Positions 1-11,637 are shown, numbered from the stretch's first letter. The stretch is 64,000 nt of DNA from Cocos nucifera (GCA_006176705.1 QRFJ01000022.1:3594888-3658887), one strand, 5' to 3'. Numbers and translations: made by a program. The notes: a model not told the origin generated them from the letters alone.

Positions 1-957
1 AGAACCCAAATTTCACTTGAGCAAAATTATCAAAATTATGCCTATAATAATGGTCAGCCTAGTCAGTTTAACCAGCCATCATATTATAATCAGCCTTCAT
101 ACCCACCTCCTCAACAGACCAATCTAGCTGATGATAGATTTAACCAACTTCAATAATTAATTCTAACTCAACAGCAATCTATCGCCAGACTAGAAGCTCA
201 AATAGGATAATTAGTTGAGTCTAACATGAGGAGAGAACTAGATCAACTACTGAACCTACCAATTTCAAACAACCCACCTAATGACCACCAACCACCTGGA
301 TTAAATTATCAATCTTAATGTTTCATCTAAGAATCCCCAATTTGAGAATACCAAAGTAATTCCTGAACTTAAAAGCTATAGGATTCTTATGGACCCATAC
401 CAAGACCAGGTGAGAGAGGCTAGTACTGATGCTAGCCAAAATAAAAATTTAGAGGAACTGGTTAGTACTGAGACTAACCACATAGAAGAACCCAAGCCAG
501 GAGAATTAGTACTGATGCTAGTTCCAATTTAAATGAGATAGAAATAGGGAAAAAGAGAATAGATGATTTACCCGAGACTTATAAACCTAATGTCCTATTT
601 CCTTCAACCCTAGAAGCTGGTTCTTCTTATAAAAATCAAGAGGCATGTAATGAAATGTCAATGGAGTTGTTTAAGCAAGATCACATTAATTTACCTCCAG
701 AATTAAAACCGCCTTTAGTCACCATTCCAGCACCCATTGAATCAAACTTAACTCCTAATACAAAAACTCCATTCATGAGCATTTTAGAAGAACAAATAGG
801 AGTAATTCTTAATAAACATGGGTCTGAGAATGGAATCATAAATTATATCCCTAAAATTAACAAAGATTATATCAATAATGGGATTATAAATCAACTTTCT
901 GAGATTGGCAATCCAAAACCATTGGAATTTGTCAATCCAATATTCGACACAGGATAG
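1..957 (+). pseudogene. gag-derived reading frame, upstream copy (broken)
   Basis: This is the C-terminal part of a Ty3 gag-like polyprotein, read in frame from base 1. It is rich in Gln, Asn, Tyr and Pro, and has the ARLEAQIG heptad that closes the gag spacer in Athila-type elements. It is broken by TAA stops at 154-156 (CAA in the sister copy) and 208-210 (shared with the sister copy), and by small indels near 315-320, 340, 503 and 547. The last stretch (655-957) is open and ends about 15 bp before the post-pol block. No aspartic protease, RT or integrase motif follows. Confidence 0.75.
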
Positions 958-970
958 TGAGCTACATTGT

Positions 971-1015
971 GTCTGGCTGAAGACGGTAAACTTAGCGCTT
1001 GTTGGGAGGCAACCC
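971..1015 (+). other. Conserved Athila-type post-pol block
   Basis: The block runs from GTCTGGCTGAAGAC to TTGGGAGGCAACCC. From general knowledge of Athila and Sabrina-type Ty3 elements, a motif of this form sits just downstream of the integrase stop codon. Here it lies directly after the gag-derived frame, so all of pol has been removed between the two. The same block recurs at 6519-6563. Confidence 0.7.
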
Positions 1016-1843
1016 AATATTTAGTTTTTATCTAATTTATCTTTTTAGTTTATTTTCTTTTTAGGATAATTTGAATAAGTTGGAGGGAGAGCTCAAATTT
1101 TCAAAGGCATGTGCTGGACCAAAAAAAAAAAAAATATAAAATAAAATAAATAAATAAATAATAAAATAATATATATACTGAGTTAGGTGTATTCTTCCAT
1201 GTTCTTTATTACATCCTTTATTTTTTCTTCTCCATTGAGGACAATGTCGATTAAGTTGGGGGGAGAGAAAAATAAAAATTTTAAAATTTTAAGTCCTCGA
1301 AAAAGTTAGTATTTAGTATTTAGATACTTGATTATGCTTAAGAATCGAATTAAACTAAGCATTTTTAAAAGAAAATTGATGCACAGATCAGAGAATCTGT
1401 GAGATATTGAGGAATCAAGTATTAAGAAAATTCAATAAAGAGTTAAGTCTAGAACATAAAAAATTTTTTCTTGGAGCATTTCTAATTATTTCTACTAGCA
1501 TCAAAGAAAAGTCTACTTTTTATAGGCTTGTGTAGGGTAACTATACATTTCTTCATATAAAAATTTATTTTAATAAAATAGTTTTCCAAGTACTTCTCAC
1601 TGAGTAACCGGGCCTCTTTGCCTAAGCAAGCATTGAGTTTCGCGTCAAAAGGTGGGAAGGGCAAAGAAGCTCGTTGTAAAGCTAGTCTTAACTCGTAGCC
1701 TATTTGATTCGAGCTAGTAAGCCCGAGGGGTATTCTATACCTAGTGCCCTAAAGCCAACTGGTTTGGGAGTCATTGGCCCAAGACTCGCTACATGGATCA
1801 AATAGAAAGCTTAAGGAGTTAAGACACTCAATAGTGGTACAAC

Positions 1844-1874
<31 letters not shown>

Positions 1875-2240
1875 ATTGGTTTCCCACCGAGTAACCGGGT
1901 CCCGTTGCCTAAGTAAGCAATGATATTCGCATCAAAAAGTGGGCAATGTGAAAAATAAAAATTAATAAATGAAGGATGGAAGTAGCAATACACCTGCCTA
2001 TATGAAAGTTTAGACAAATCAGAGATAAAAGTGGAATAATTTAGAAAAAGTTCTGAAAAATTTAATGTTCTTTACTTAATTTTTCTATTGATAAGTATTA
2101 ATACCCCAATGATATATCTCATTTAAGCTCTACTGAATATCAATGGCCATTTTGAAAATTGCTTAGGTAAAATTCGAAACTCTAAAGTTAAAAGGTATTT
2201 AAAACTAAATTCTTTCTTTACTCGAGGACGAGCAAAGCTT

Positions 2241-2253
2241 AAGTTGGGGGGTG
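2241..2253 (+). promoter_or_regulatory. Polypurine tract, upstream unit
   Basis: The purine-rich stretch AAGTTGGGGGGTG lies immediately before the LTR terminus TGATA. It is the expected plus-strand primer site of an LTR retrotransposon. The same tract precedes the second LTR at 7786-7798. Confidence 0.75.
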
Positions 2254-3903
2254 TGATAAGCATCATAAATTCACCAATAAAAAGTATTAATTTATTAATT
2301 AATTTATATTAATTTTTAAAAATTAATAATCAATTTATATATAATTTTTAAAAAATTCATATTTTTATTAATTAAAAAATTAATTAAAAAATAATAAAAA
2401 ATAATAAAAATTAAAAAATAAAATTTTATTATCAATAGAAAGAGCTCATTTTTTTGATCACAACAAAATAAATTTCAAGTAAAACGGAGCTAAAATGGAA
2501 AAAGATATGAATTTTTTAAAAAAAAAATATAAAATAAATAAAAATTAAATAAAAAAAAGAAAATGGCTCAGCCGGCTCCGCAAGCCGAGCCACCAAGCCA
2601 AGCCGAGCCACCAAGCCAAGCCAAGCCATCAAAGCCGACTCAGCCGTTGAAGCCATCAGCCGGTCCACGATCCAGGCGTGGACCGCCAGCTCAGCAAATT
2701 CCGGCGAATCAGAGATTGCCACGTGGTGGACCTAGACCCCTTAAGGGTCTACAGAAATTTATCGCGGCTCACAAGGGTAATTTAGTCTTTTCGTCCGACA
2801 ACAGCGGCGCTGATTGGTTGCGGTGTGCGGTGCGGCCGGTCCACGCGGTCCATGGGAACAGTTATTGCGCGATCGGACGGATGTGGTTGTTTGCGGTCAG
2901 GATCGGACGGCTGTGGTTGCTTCCGAATTTTATTCAGATACAAACATCACGCGGATCACCATCGGACGGCAGCGCTCGATCCAGGCGATGATCCGACGGT
3001 CCAGAATGCTGCCGGCGGTGATCAAGACTCCCGAAGCGCGATTTGCGGCCAGATTTCCTCGATCAAGCGCGATCCAACGGCCAGAATTTAATCCGACCCG
3101 ATCTGAGCTTATCTGCATCCGATTTTGATGATTTTTGGACCGTTGGATTTCTATTGAATGGCTGGATTTTATCAGATTTATCAGAGTCATATCAGAGCTA
3201 TTTTGATTCAAATTTTATCCAAATTTATTTGTATTTTGATGATTACAAAGGCATTAGTCCCATATTGCCTTTAGAAAAAATATCCAGCCCTCCTAGCTCT
3301 ATAAAAAGGACCCCAGGCCATCAGAAATCAACATCTCCGATCAAGGTGAAGCTTTGGTACAGGGCGAAGCCAGGCTATGGGTTAAAGGCTGCTTCGAAGC
3401 AACGGATGCCGAGAAGAAGAGCCGAGCTTCTACACCATCTTTCTGCCAATGCCGATCCAAGATCAGAGATCAGGCTATTTTATTTTATTATCTTTTTTTT
3501 TAAATTTTATGTATTTAAATTCTAAAATTTTAGTTAATAAAAATTTTATTTTTGCATTTTAATTTCTTGCTTTTTATTTTTATTGTAATTTAATTTCTGC
3601 ACTTTAAATTATTGCTTTGCAAGTAGATGCTAAGATCTAACTAGTAGATCTTAGTACCAAGTTTAAATTCCTGCATCTTTTAATTTTTGCTTTTTAATTT
3701 TTCCGACTTCACTTTTGATTCTAAAACTTCAAATCTTTTTTTCTTTTTCTTTTCAAAAATCAAAGATTTCAAATCTAAAAACACTACCTTCCCTGTGGAT
3801 TCGACCCGACTCACTACTATCTACGCATATTTTCAATAATTTTAAGAAGTCGGATTAAACTGATAAACACGGTGTCTTAACGACAGCATCGCGTTCCCTA
3901 TCA
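2254..3903 (+). mobile_element. LTR of TR-GAG element, shared central copy (1,650 bp)
   Basis: The LTR begins TGATAAG and ends CCCTATCA, so it has the short terminal inverted repeat TGATA/TATCA. It is preceded by a polypurine tract and followed 6 bp later by a tRNA-Asp-like primer-binding site. It aligns end to end with 7799-9426. A GC-rich block at about 2560-3110 stands out from the AT-rich flanks and creates several overlapping open frames of 90-160 codons on both strands. These are not credible genes. This LTR is shared by the upstream and downstream units. Confidence 0.88.
3300..3307 (+). promoter_or_regulatory. LTR TATA box (central LTR)
   Basis: TATAAAAA in the context AGCTCTATAAAAAGGA lies about 600 bp before the LTR end. 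The context is conserved in the other LTR at 8820. This is where the element's RNA would be expected to start about 30 bp downstream, marking the U3/R border. An AATAAA-like motif near 3535 could serve as the poly(A) signal. Confidence 0.65.
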
Positions 3904-3909
3904 AGTTTT

Positions 3910-3928
3910 TGGCGCCGTTGCCGGGGAA
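3910..3928 (+). promoter_or_regulatory. Primer-binding site, tRNA-Asp type
   Basis: TGGCGCCGTTGCCGGGGAA starts 6 bp after the LTR end. It matches the tRNA-Asp-type primer-binding site widely seen in Athila-lineage Ty3 elements. It fixes the element's orientation as plus and supports the LTR boundary. Confidence 0.85.
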
Positions 3929-4108
3929 GGCACGGATATTAAATTTTTGATCTTCTTTGATTTTTCTATAAATAAATTATAAATAAAATTTTTTATTATT
4001 GCTTGCTAATTTTTTTTATTTATTTTGCAGAAAAAGAAAGGAGAAAATGAACAAAAAGAATCAGAAGTTTTGCCTGGTGAGATCAATCCTAACCCTAGTC
4101 CTCTTTTC

Positions 4109-4140
<32 letters not shown>

Positions 4141-5340
4141 AAATTAATTTAAAAAAATATTCATTTAAACCTAATTAAAAGCCTCATGATAAGATTAGAA
4201 ATCCCTAACTGCTTTAGAGCATGCATCATATTAGTTTTATTTTTATTTTTATTTTTATTTTTTTTTTTTTGGTGATTGCTGGAGGCAAGGTAAGCCTTTC
4301 AGAATTCAATTAGTTGCATGCATCTAGTTTAAATTGCATAAAACCCTTTGATTGAATTTTTTTTTTTTTTCGTGCATATTCATATTAAATCAAATTAAGG
4401 GCACAACCCAATTAAACAAGATAAGGTGGGGATTTGATCACCCTTCCTTAGCCCACAAACAACCAACCAGCATCCTGCATTGACCTAAGCCTTTAATTTT
4501 AAAATCAATTAGACATCAACCCTAGGAACTCGAGCTCAATAGGATAAGGAATCCTAAGAGTTGAACCGGGTTAGGATAAGTCAATTTGACTGGTGTCTAG
4601 GAAAGTGGTTCAGGGACGATTGGGCCCGAAGGAAGGTGGTTTCTAATTGGTTCCGTTCGCTTACCTGGCCAAGCACAATTGGTGTCTAAGGCAAGCAACG
4701 GGGGGACTCCCACCGAACCTTACACTTACCTGGCCAGTTGATTGGCTAATCCTACACTTGGAGGGCTTGAAGGTGACCTTGGCAGTTAGGAGCTGTCTAG
4801 ATCTAGGATAACCCTTAGTCAGGATTGATTGACCAATTTGATTGCTAACCAACATCAAACCTAATTAAACTTAATTCTTCTCTCTCTTCTTAGTTCTAGG
4901 ACTCCTTAGGACCTCTTCTTTAGAACTCTTCTTTCTTTCTTTTTCTTACTCCTCTAAAAATAAAATAAAAATAAAATAAAATAAAAATTAAACTAACTAA
5001 AAATTAATAATTAAATTAAATTAAAATAAATTAAAATTAATAAATAAAAATAATTAAAAAAATTAATTTTTAATATAATAAAATAATAATAATAATAATA
5101 AATAAAAATATTCTAAAAATTTTTTAAACCATACATTAGGGTTACACTAATACATGCATGGTAGGAAATCACTTTTTTCTGATTTAGTTGAACTTAATTG
5201 AATGGTTGATTCACATTAAACATAATAATCAAATGGCTAATCATGAATCTAATAGTCCAAAAATTAGATAAAGTTGACCTTCTTGATCAGAAAATAGATC
5301 AACTCCTAACCCTAGGTCAACAATCTTCTAATTATCATCT
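3929..5340 (+). mobile_element. 5' leader of TR-GAG unit
   Basis: This is a 1.4-kb leader between the primer-binding site and the recognisable gag segment. It is AT-rich, with runs of ATTT and AAAT, and has no coding frame that I trust. A candidate start ATGAACAAAAAG near 4047 quickly meets stops. About 4520-4860 is a more complex, GC-balanced stretch with no recognisable protein. The N-terminal capsid part of gag appears to be missing or fully decayed here. Confidence 0.6.
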
Positions 5341-6402
5341 TCTAATTATCAGGAGAATTATTCAATCTGTGCTAGTCCAACCCATCATGTAAGTGAATAT
5401 CCTATGACTGCACAGTTTCCATATTTTATCCAAGAACAAGTTCAAGCTACTCAAGGATACTCCAAATTGATTAATGACCCATTTTCAAATTCATATAATT
5501 CAGATTGGAGTAACTTTAATTTTTCTTGGACATCCCAACAGACTCAGGCTCAGACCCAAATTTCACTTGAGCAAAATTATCAAAATTATGCCTATAATAA
5601 TGGTCAGCCTAGTCAGTTTAACCAGCCATCATATTATAATCAGCCTTCATACCCACCTCCTCAACAGACCAATCTAGCTGATGATAGATTTAACCAACTT
5701 CAACAATTAATTCTAACTCAACAGCAATCTATCGCCAGACTAGAAGCTCAAATAGGATAATTAGTTGAGTCTAACATGAGGAGAGAACTAGATCAACTAC
5801 CGAACCTACCAATTTCAAACAACCCACCTAATGACCACCAACCACCTGGATTAAATTATCAATCTAATGTTTCATCTAAGAATCCCCAATTAGAGAATAC
5901 CAAAGTAATTCCTGAACTTAAAAGCTATAGGATTCTTATGGACCCATACCAAGACCAGGTGAGAGAGGCTAGTACTGATGCTAGCCAAAATAAAAATTTA
6001 GAGGAACTGGTTAGTACTGAGACTAACCACATAGAAGAACCCAAGCCAGGAATTAGTACTGATGCTAGTTCCAGTTTAAATGAGATAGAAATAAGGGAAA
6101 AGAGAATAGATGATTTACCCGAGACTTATAAACCTAATGTCCTATTCCCTTCAACCCTAGAAGCTGGTTCTTCTTATAAAAATCAAAAGGCATGTAATGA
6201 AATGTCAATGGAGTTGTTTAAGCAGGATCACATTAATTTACCTCCAGAATTAAAACCGCCTTTAGTCACCATTCCAGCACCCATTGAATCAAACTTAACT
6301 CCTAAAACTCCATTCATGAGCATTTTAGAAGAACAAATAGGAGTAATTCTTAATAAACATGGGTCTGAGAATGGAATCATAAATTATATCCCTAAAAATT
6401 AA
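5341..6402 (+). pseudogene. gag-derived reading frame, downstream copy
   Basis: One frame runs from about 5332 to a stop at 6400-6402 and is interrupted only by a TAA at 5758-5760. The first part carries SICASPTHHVSEYP, which resembles the short Cys/His segment at the end of Athila gag with the last Cys replaced by Tyr. The next part matches the usual 'NDPFSN.YN..W.NFNFSW' spacer and a Gln-rich segment ending ARLEAQIG. The second part (5776-6402, about 208 codons) is acidic, rich in Ser, Thr and Asn, carries the repeated word STDAS, and is not a family I recognise. Its C-terminus is shortened relative to the upstream copy by a 1-bp difference near 6396. No protease D-[ST]-G, RT YVDD or integrase motif is present. 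Confidence 0.75.
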
Positions 6403-6518
6403 CAGTGAATATATCAATAATGGGATTATAAATCAACATCAACTTTCTGAGATTGGCAATCCAAAACCATTGGAATTTGTCAATCCAATATTCGACACAG
6501 GATAGTGAGCTACATTGT

Positions 6519-6563
6519 GTCTGGCTGAAGACGGTAAACTTAGCGCTTGTTGGGAGGCAACCC
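6519..6563 (+). other. Conserved Athila-type post-pol block
   Basis: This is the second copy of the block at 971-1015. It again follows the gag-derived frame with no pol between. Downstream (6564-7798) is non-coding 3' sequence with a further purine-rich AAGTTGGGGGGAGAG near 6791 and a poly(A) run at about 7385-7418. Confidence 0.7.
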
Positions 6564-7381
6564 AATATTTAGTTTTTATCTAATTTATCTTTTTAGTTTA
6601 TCTTTTTTCTTTTTAGGATAATTTGAATAAGTTGGAGGGAGAGCTCAAATTTTAAAAGGCATGTGCTGGACCAAAAAAAAAAAATAAATAAATAAATAAA
6701 TAAAAAATAAAAAAATATAGGTGTATTCTTCCATGTTCTTTATTACATCCTTTATTTTTTCTTCTTTTCCATTGAGGACAATGTCGATTAAGTTGGGGGG
6801 AGAGAAAAATAAAAATTTTAAAATTTTAAGTCCTCGAAAAAGTTAGTATTTAGTATTTAGATACTTGATTATGCTTAAGAATCGAATTAAACTAAGCATT
6901 TTTAAAAAGAAAATTGATGCACAGATTAGAGAATCTATGAGATATTGAGGAATCAAGTATTAAGAAAATTCAATAAAGAGTTAAGTCCAGAACATAAAAA
7001 TTTTTTCCTTGGAGCATTTCTAATTATTTCTACTAGCATCAAAGAAAAGTCTACTTTTTATAGGCTTGTGTAGGGTAACTATACATTTCTTCATATAAAA
7101 ATTTATTTTAATAAAATAGTTTCCAAGTACTTCTCACTGAGTAACCGGGCCTCTTTGCCTAAGCAAGCATTGAGTTTCGCGTCAAAAGGTGGGAAGGGCA
7201 AAGAAGCTCGTTGTAAAGCTAGTCTTAACTCGTAGCCTATTTGATTCGAGCTAGTAAGCCCGAGGGGTATTCTATACCTAGTGCCCTTAAAGCCAACTGG
7301 TTTGGGAGTCATTGGCCCAAGACTCGCTACATGGATCAAATAGAAAGCTTAAGGAGTTAAGACACTCAATAGTGGTACAAC

Positions 7382-7419
<38 letters not shown>

Positions 7420-7798
7420 ATTGGTTTTCCCACCGAGTAACCGGGTCCCGTTGCCTAAGTAAGCAATGATATTCGCGTCAAAAAGTGGGCAATGTGAAAA
7501 TAAAAATTAATAAATGAAGGATGGAAGTAGCAATACACCTGCCTATATGAAAGTTTAGACAAATCAGAGATAAAAGTGAAATAATTTAGAAAAAGTTCTA
7601 AAAAATTTAATGTTCTTTACTTAATTTTTCTATTGATAAGTATTAATACCCCAATGATATATCTCATTTAAGCTCTACTGAATATCAATGGTCATTTTGA
7701 AAATTGCTTAAGTAAAATTCGAAACTCTAAAGTTAAAAGGTATTTAAAACTAAATTCTTTCTTTACTCGAGGACGAGCAAAGCTTAAGTTGGGGGGTG

Positions 7799-9426
7799 TG
7801 ATAAACATCATAAATTCACCAATAAAAGTATTAATTTATCAATTAATTTATATTAATTTTTAATAATTAATAATCAATTTATATATAATTTTTGAAAAAT
7901 TCATATTCATTTATTAATTAAAAAATTAATTAAAAAATAATAAAAAATAATAAAAATTAAAAAATAAAATTTTATTATCAATAGAAAGAGCTCATTTTTT
8001 TGATCACAACGAAATAAATTTCAAGTAAAACGGAGCTAAAATGGAAAAAGATATGAATTTTTTAAAAATATAAAATAAATAAAAATTAAATAAAAAAGAA
8101 AACGGCTCAGCCGGCTCCGCAAGCCGAGCCACCAAGCCAAGCCAAGCCATCAAGCCGACTCAGCCGTTGAAGCCATCAGCCGGTCCACGATCCAGGCGTG
8201 GACCGCCAGCTCAGCAAATTCCGGCGAATCAGAGATTGCCACGTGGTGGACCTAGACCCCTTAAGGGTCTACAGAAATTTATCGCGGCTCACAAGGGTAA
8301 TTCAGTCTTTTCGTCCGACAACAGCGGCGCTGATTGGTTGCGGTGTGCGGTGCGGCCGGTCCACGCGGTCCATGGGAACAGTTATTGCGCGATCGGACGG
8401 ATGTGGTTGTTTGCGGTCAGGATCGGACGGCTGTGGTTGCTTCCGAATTTTATTCAGATACAAACATCACGCGGATCACCATCGGACGGCAGCGCTCGAT
8501 CCAGGCGATGATCCGACGGTCCAGAACGCTGCCGGCGGCGATCAAGACTCCCGAAGCGCGATTTGCGGCCAGATTTTCTCGATCAAGCGCGATCCAACGG
8601 CCAGAATTTAATCCGACCCGATCTGAGCTTATCTGCATCCGATTTTGATGATTTTTGGACCATTGGATTCCTATTGAACGGCTGGATTTTATCATATTTA
8701 TCAGAGTCGTATCTGAGCTATTTTGATTCAAATTTCATTCGAATTTATTTGTATTTTGATGATTACAAAGGCATTAGTCCCATATTGCCTTTAGAAAAAA
8801 TATCCAGCCCTCCTAGCTCTATAAAAAGAACCCCAGGCCATCAAAAATTGATATCTCCGATCAAGGTGAAGCTTTGGTATAGGGCGAAGCCAGGCTATGG
8901 GTTAAAGGCTGCTTCGAAGCAACGGGTGCCGAGAAGAAGAGCCGAGCTTCTACACCATCTTTCTGCCAATGCCGATCCAAGATCAAAGATCAGGCTGTTT
9001 TATTTTATTGTCTTTTCTTTTTAAATTTTATGTATTTAAATTCTAAAATTTTAGTTAATAAAAATTTTTATTTTTACATTTTAATTTCTTACTTTTTTAT
9101 TTTTATTGCAATTTAATTTCTGCACTTTAAAATATTGCTTTGCAAGTAGATGCTAAGATCTAACTAGTAGATCTTAGTACCAAGTTTAAATTTCTGCACC
9201 TTTTAATTTTTGTTTTTAATATTCCGACTTCAATCCTAATTCCAAAAACTCAAATTCTTTTCTTCTTTTTCTTCTAAAAAAAAAATCAAAGATTTCAAAT
9301 CTAAAAACACTACCTTCCCTGTGGATTCGACCCGACTCACTACTATTTACATATTGTCAATAATTTTAAGAAGTCGGATTAAACTGATAAACACGGTGTT
9401 TTAACGACAGCATCGCGTCCCTATCA
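7799..9426 (+). mobile_element. 3' LTR of TR-GAG element (1,628 bp)
   Basis: The LTR begins TGATAAAC and ends CCCTATCA. It is the same LTR as 2254-3903 with small indels, for example one fewer CCAAGCCGAG-type repeat in the GC-rich block, and scattered substitutions. Its TATA box is at 8820-8827. Together with 2254-7798 it forms a complete LTR-internal-LTR unit of 7,173 bp. No target-site duplication can be tested because the outer left LTR of the array is outside the window; the base pairs that follow are ATAGG. Confidence 0.88.
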
Positions 9427-9960
9427 ATAGGTCATGCTGGCTATGTGTCGGTTGTGTCGAATATATGTCGACATCCGACTGACCATCGGTGCTTGAGTTG
9501 TTCCATTAGGAGAGTCAGTTGAGAGTTGCCGATTAATGGTCAAAAGTTGATAAGCCGATCGGTTGGCCAGTCGACAGTCGATCGTCTGTACGGTTCACTC
9601 GTTATATGTCGAGCACCAATTTAATTAATAGTCGGTTGAGAGATTTTTTGCCCGACTAATTATCATCCATCATTATTCATAAATTTGCTATGATCACAAT
9701 TTAGTCAGTGGAGTTGATTATCAGTCGGTTCTGCCAACCATCAGTCGGAATGCTGCCGTTGAATCGGGGTAGCGGAGTCAATTAGCCCAACAATTTGTAT
9801 CAAATATTAATGATTTTTTAAATAGTTTGAATTGTGATGTTAGCTATTGAGAATTTTGAAAAAGAATGTAATATGATATAGTATTTTTTCTGGCATAATT
9901 AAAATTTAATAAATTGATAATCAAGAAAAAAATATTTGAACTAGATATATTAAAATATGA

Positions 9961-10158
9961 ATAGTCTCATCATCAGCAGAAACGTGATACTAAGAACAGC
10001 CCTCCATGGATAGGAATATGGCATCGAGAATAGCTCTATCATGGGCAAAAATGTGATACTGCCACTATAGATAGAAACATAGCATTGAAAATAGTCCCAT
10101 CATGAGCAGAAATGTGATATTGAGAGTAGCCCCACTATGTACGGAAATATAGTATTTG
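9961..10158. repeat. Three-unit degenerate tandem repeat (61-69 bp)
   Basis: Units start at 9961, 10030 and 10091. Each opens with ATAG-C-C-ATCAT, continues through a GCAGAAA-GTGATA core, and closes with ATGGAAATA-AGTATT-like words. The units are diverged but clearly related, and the period varies between 61 and 69 bp. Confidence 0.6.
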
Positions 10159-10520
10159 AGGTTGTAAGTCATTGGCTGGAGCGTAATCATGATTAGTCCA
10201 AAATCTTAAAGATAATGATTGATTGATTTGCATCATGTTAATCAGATATGAATGATAAAACATGAAATAATAATTAAGTAAAAGAGATTTTACTTAATTA
10301 TATATGTGCGGTATATTATTTTTAAAAAAGATAGATATTTGATGGTGTATAATGCATGTTTTTACATATATTAGTATTAAATTATAGTGAATACTTGGCA
10401 TGAGATTTTATGGCTTATATTTTTTTATATTATTTATATATTATTTTTAAATTATTATTATATTGATGCTAGTATGTGAAGAATCTTATTATTAGGTTGT
10501 AAAGCTCACGACCTCAATTC

Positions 10521-10522
<2 letters not shown>

Positions 10523-10588
<66 letters not shown>
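10523..10588. repeat. (TA)n microsatellite
   Basis: About 33 uninterrupted TA dinucleotides, expected to be length-variable and slippage-prone. Confidence 0.95.
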
Positions 10589-10591
<3 letters not shown>

Positions 10592-11631
10592 TAAGATGCC
10601 TACTTTGGGGCTACTATAATTTATCCTGCAGCCATTCTTATTGTTTATTGACCTATAGCAAACCAGACCTAAACTATAGCCTAATGGATGACTAAATTTG
10701 CCGTGCAACTCAAGTTGCGAGCATCCAATTACAATTAAGCTGGTTTCTGTACACAACTTGAGCTACATCTAACTCTACCTACATATCTCTATACAGTACC
10801 TAAATTAAAATTTATTTGTACATAAACAAGTCTTATTCTTCAGATGCACATGCAACATCATCAAGTTATCATCCCTTATACGTCAGATAAAAAAATATGA
10901 TATATTTCATGGTCTTTTACAGAGTCTCACAAAACCCTAGTATATAAGTCTCTTTTGAGTGGGCAAAATCATTAATTTAACATTGATTCACAGGTCTTTA
11001 TTTGATATCTTGGACCCCATTTGATGTTAAAACATTTTTTTAGAGAATTATATCAGAGTTAAGAACTCTATCCACTAGGGCCTAATTTTACTTGGAATGA
11101 TCATCTTGATATTGCCACGAGGATAAGGGAGTAAGATTGTTTGAATTTTGTGAGGGCTAGCTCTCAAGAGATGGATGGGTATACGATAGGAAAATGGAAA
11201 CTTGGGGGCCTAATCAAAAAGAAATATATACGTGTCTTGAAATTTATAACCGTTAGTTTGCTCGGGATCCGCGACTTAGATCTCTTTCTGTCTTTCTCAA
11301 ATTTTTGAGTTGGATTCAGACCTGAGCACAGCGTAATTAGCGAACCGGACAAAGGAAAATTTTATATAACCAAAAACAAAAAACCAAAGGAAAATTTTGA
11401 AATTTCCGACCAACAAAATTTGGACAGTTTGGATGCTCAATTTGACTGCCCAACAGTCACTCATTCTGTTTTTTCCCGGCAATTTACGACAAAGAGGAGG
11501 CGAACTGTTTGCACCCGTATCCCCGATATGTTCAACAAATTCTTCCCAATGCAATGATTGAAAGCATGAAATCTTTTTGAGAGTGGATTAAAAACATAAA
11601 AAATCAATCTATTTCATGAAATAATTGAGAA

Positions 11632-11637
11632 TTTATT
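11632..11637 (-). terminator. Poly(A) signal of the host gene
   Basis: AATAAA on the minus strand (TTTATT on plus) lies about 80 bp downstream of the stop codon of the 165-aa gene, a normal distance for a plant near-upstream poly(A) element. Confidence 0.55.

Larger units (their letters stand above)
1..2253 (+). mobile_element. Internal region of upstream TR-GAG unit (partial)
   Basis: This is the 3' part of the internal region of a pol-less Athila-like Ty3/gypsy element. It is collinear with 5546-7798 at a fixed offset of 5,545 bp and differs by scattered substitutions and small indels, so it is an older repeat and not a duplicated read. In order it holds the end of gag, the conserved post-pol block, A-rich and GC-mixed 3' untranslated sequence, and the polypurine tract just before the LTR at 2254. 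The upstream LTR lies outside the window. Confidence 0.85.
9427..11631. other. Intergenic DNA between TR-GAG array and host gene
   Basis: No gene is supported here. About 9430-9790 is rich in GTCGG/CCGAC words and looks like a decayed repeat. 9961-10158 is a short degenerate tandem repeat, and 10523-10588 a TA microsatellite. The rest is unremarkable AT-rich DNA; open frames up to 85 codons have no recognisable domain. Confidence 0.6.

Noticed and set aside
2563..3525. Overlapping open frames of 88-160 codons on both strands in the LTR
   Set aside because: They sit in a GC-rich LTR block, occur in both LTR copies with frame changes, and have no domain, consistent start or conserved codon pattern. 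They are composition effects.
3910..3928. tRNA-like sequences near LTRs (also 49181-49198, 54962-54980, 59253-59267)
   Set aside because: They are primer-binding sites complementary to tRNA 3' ends, not tRNA genes; no cloverleaf surrounds them.
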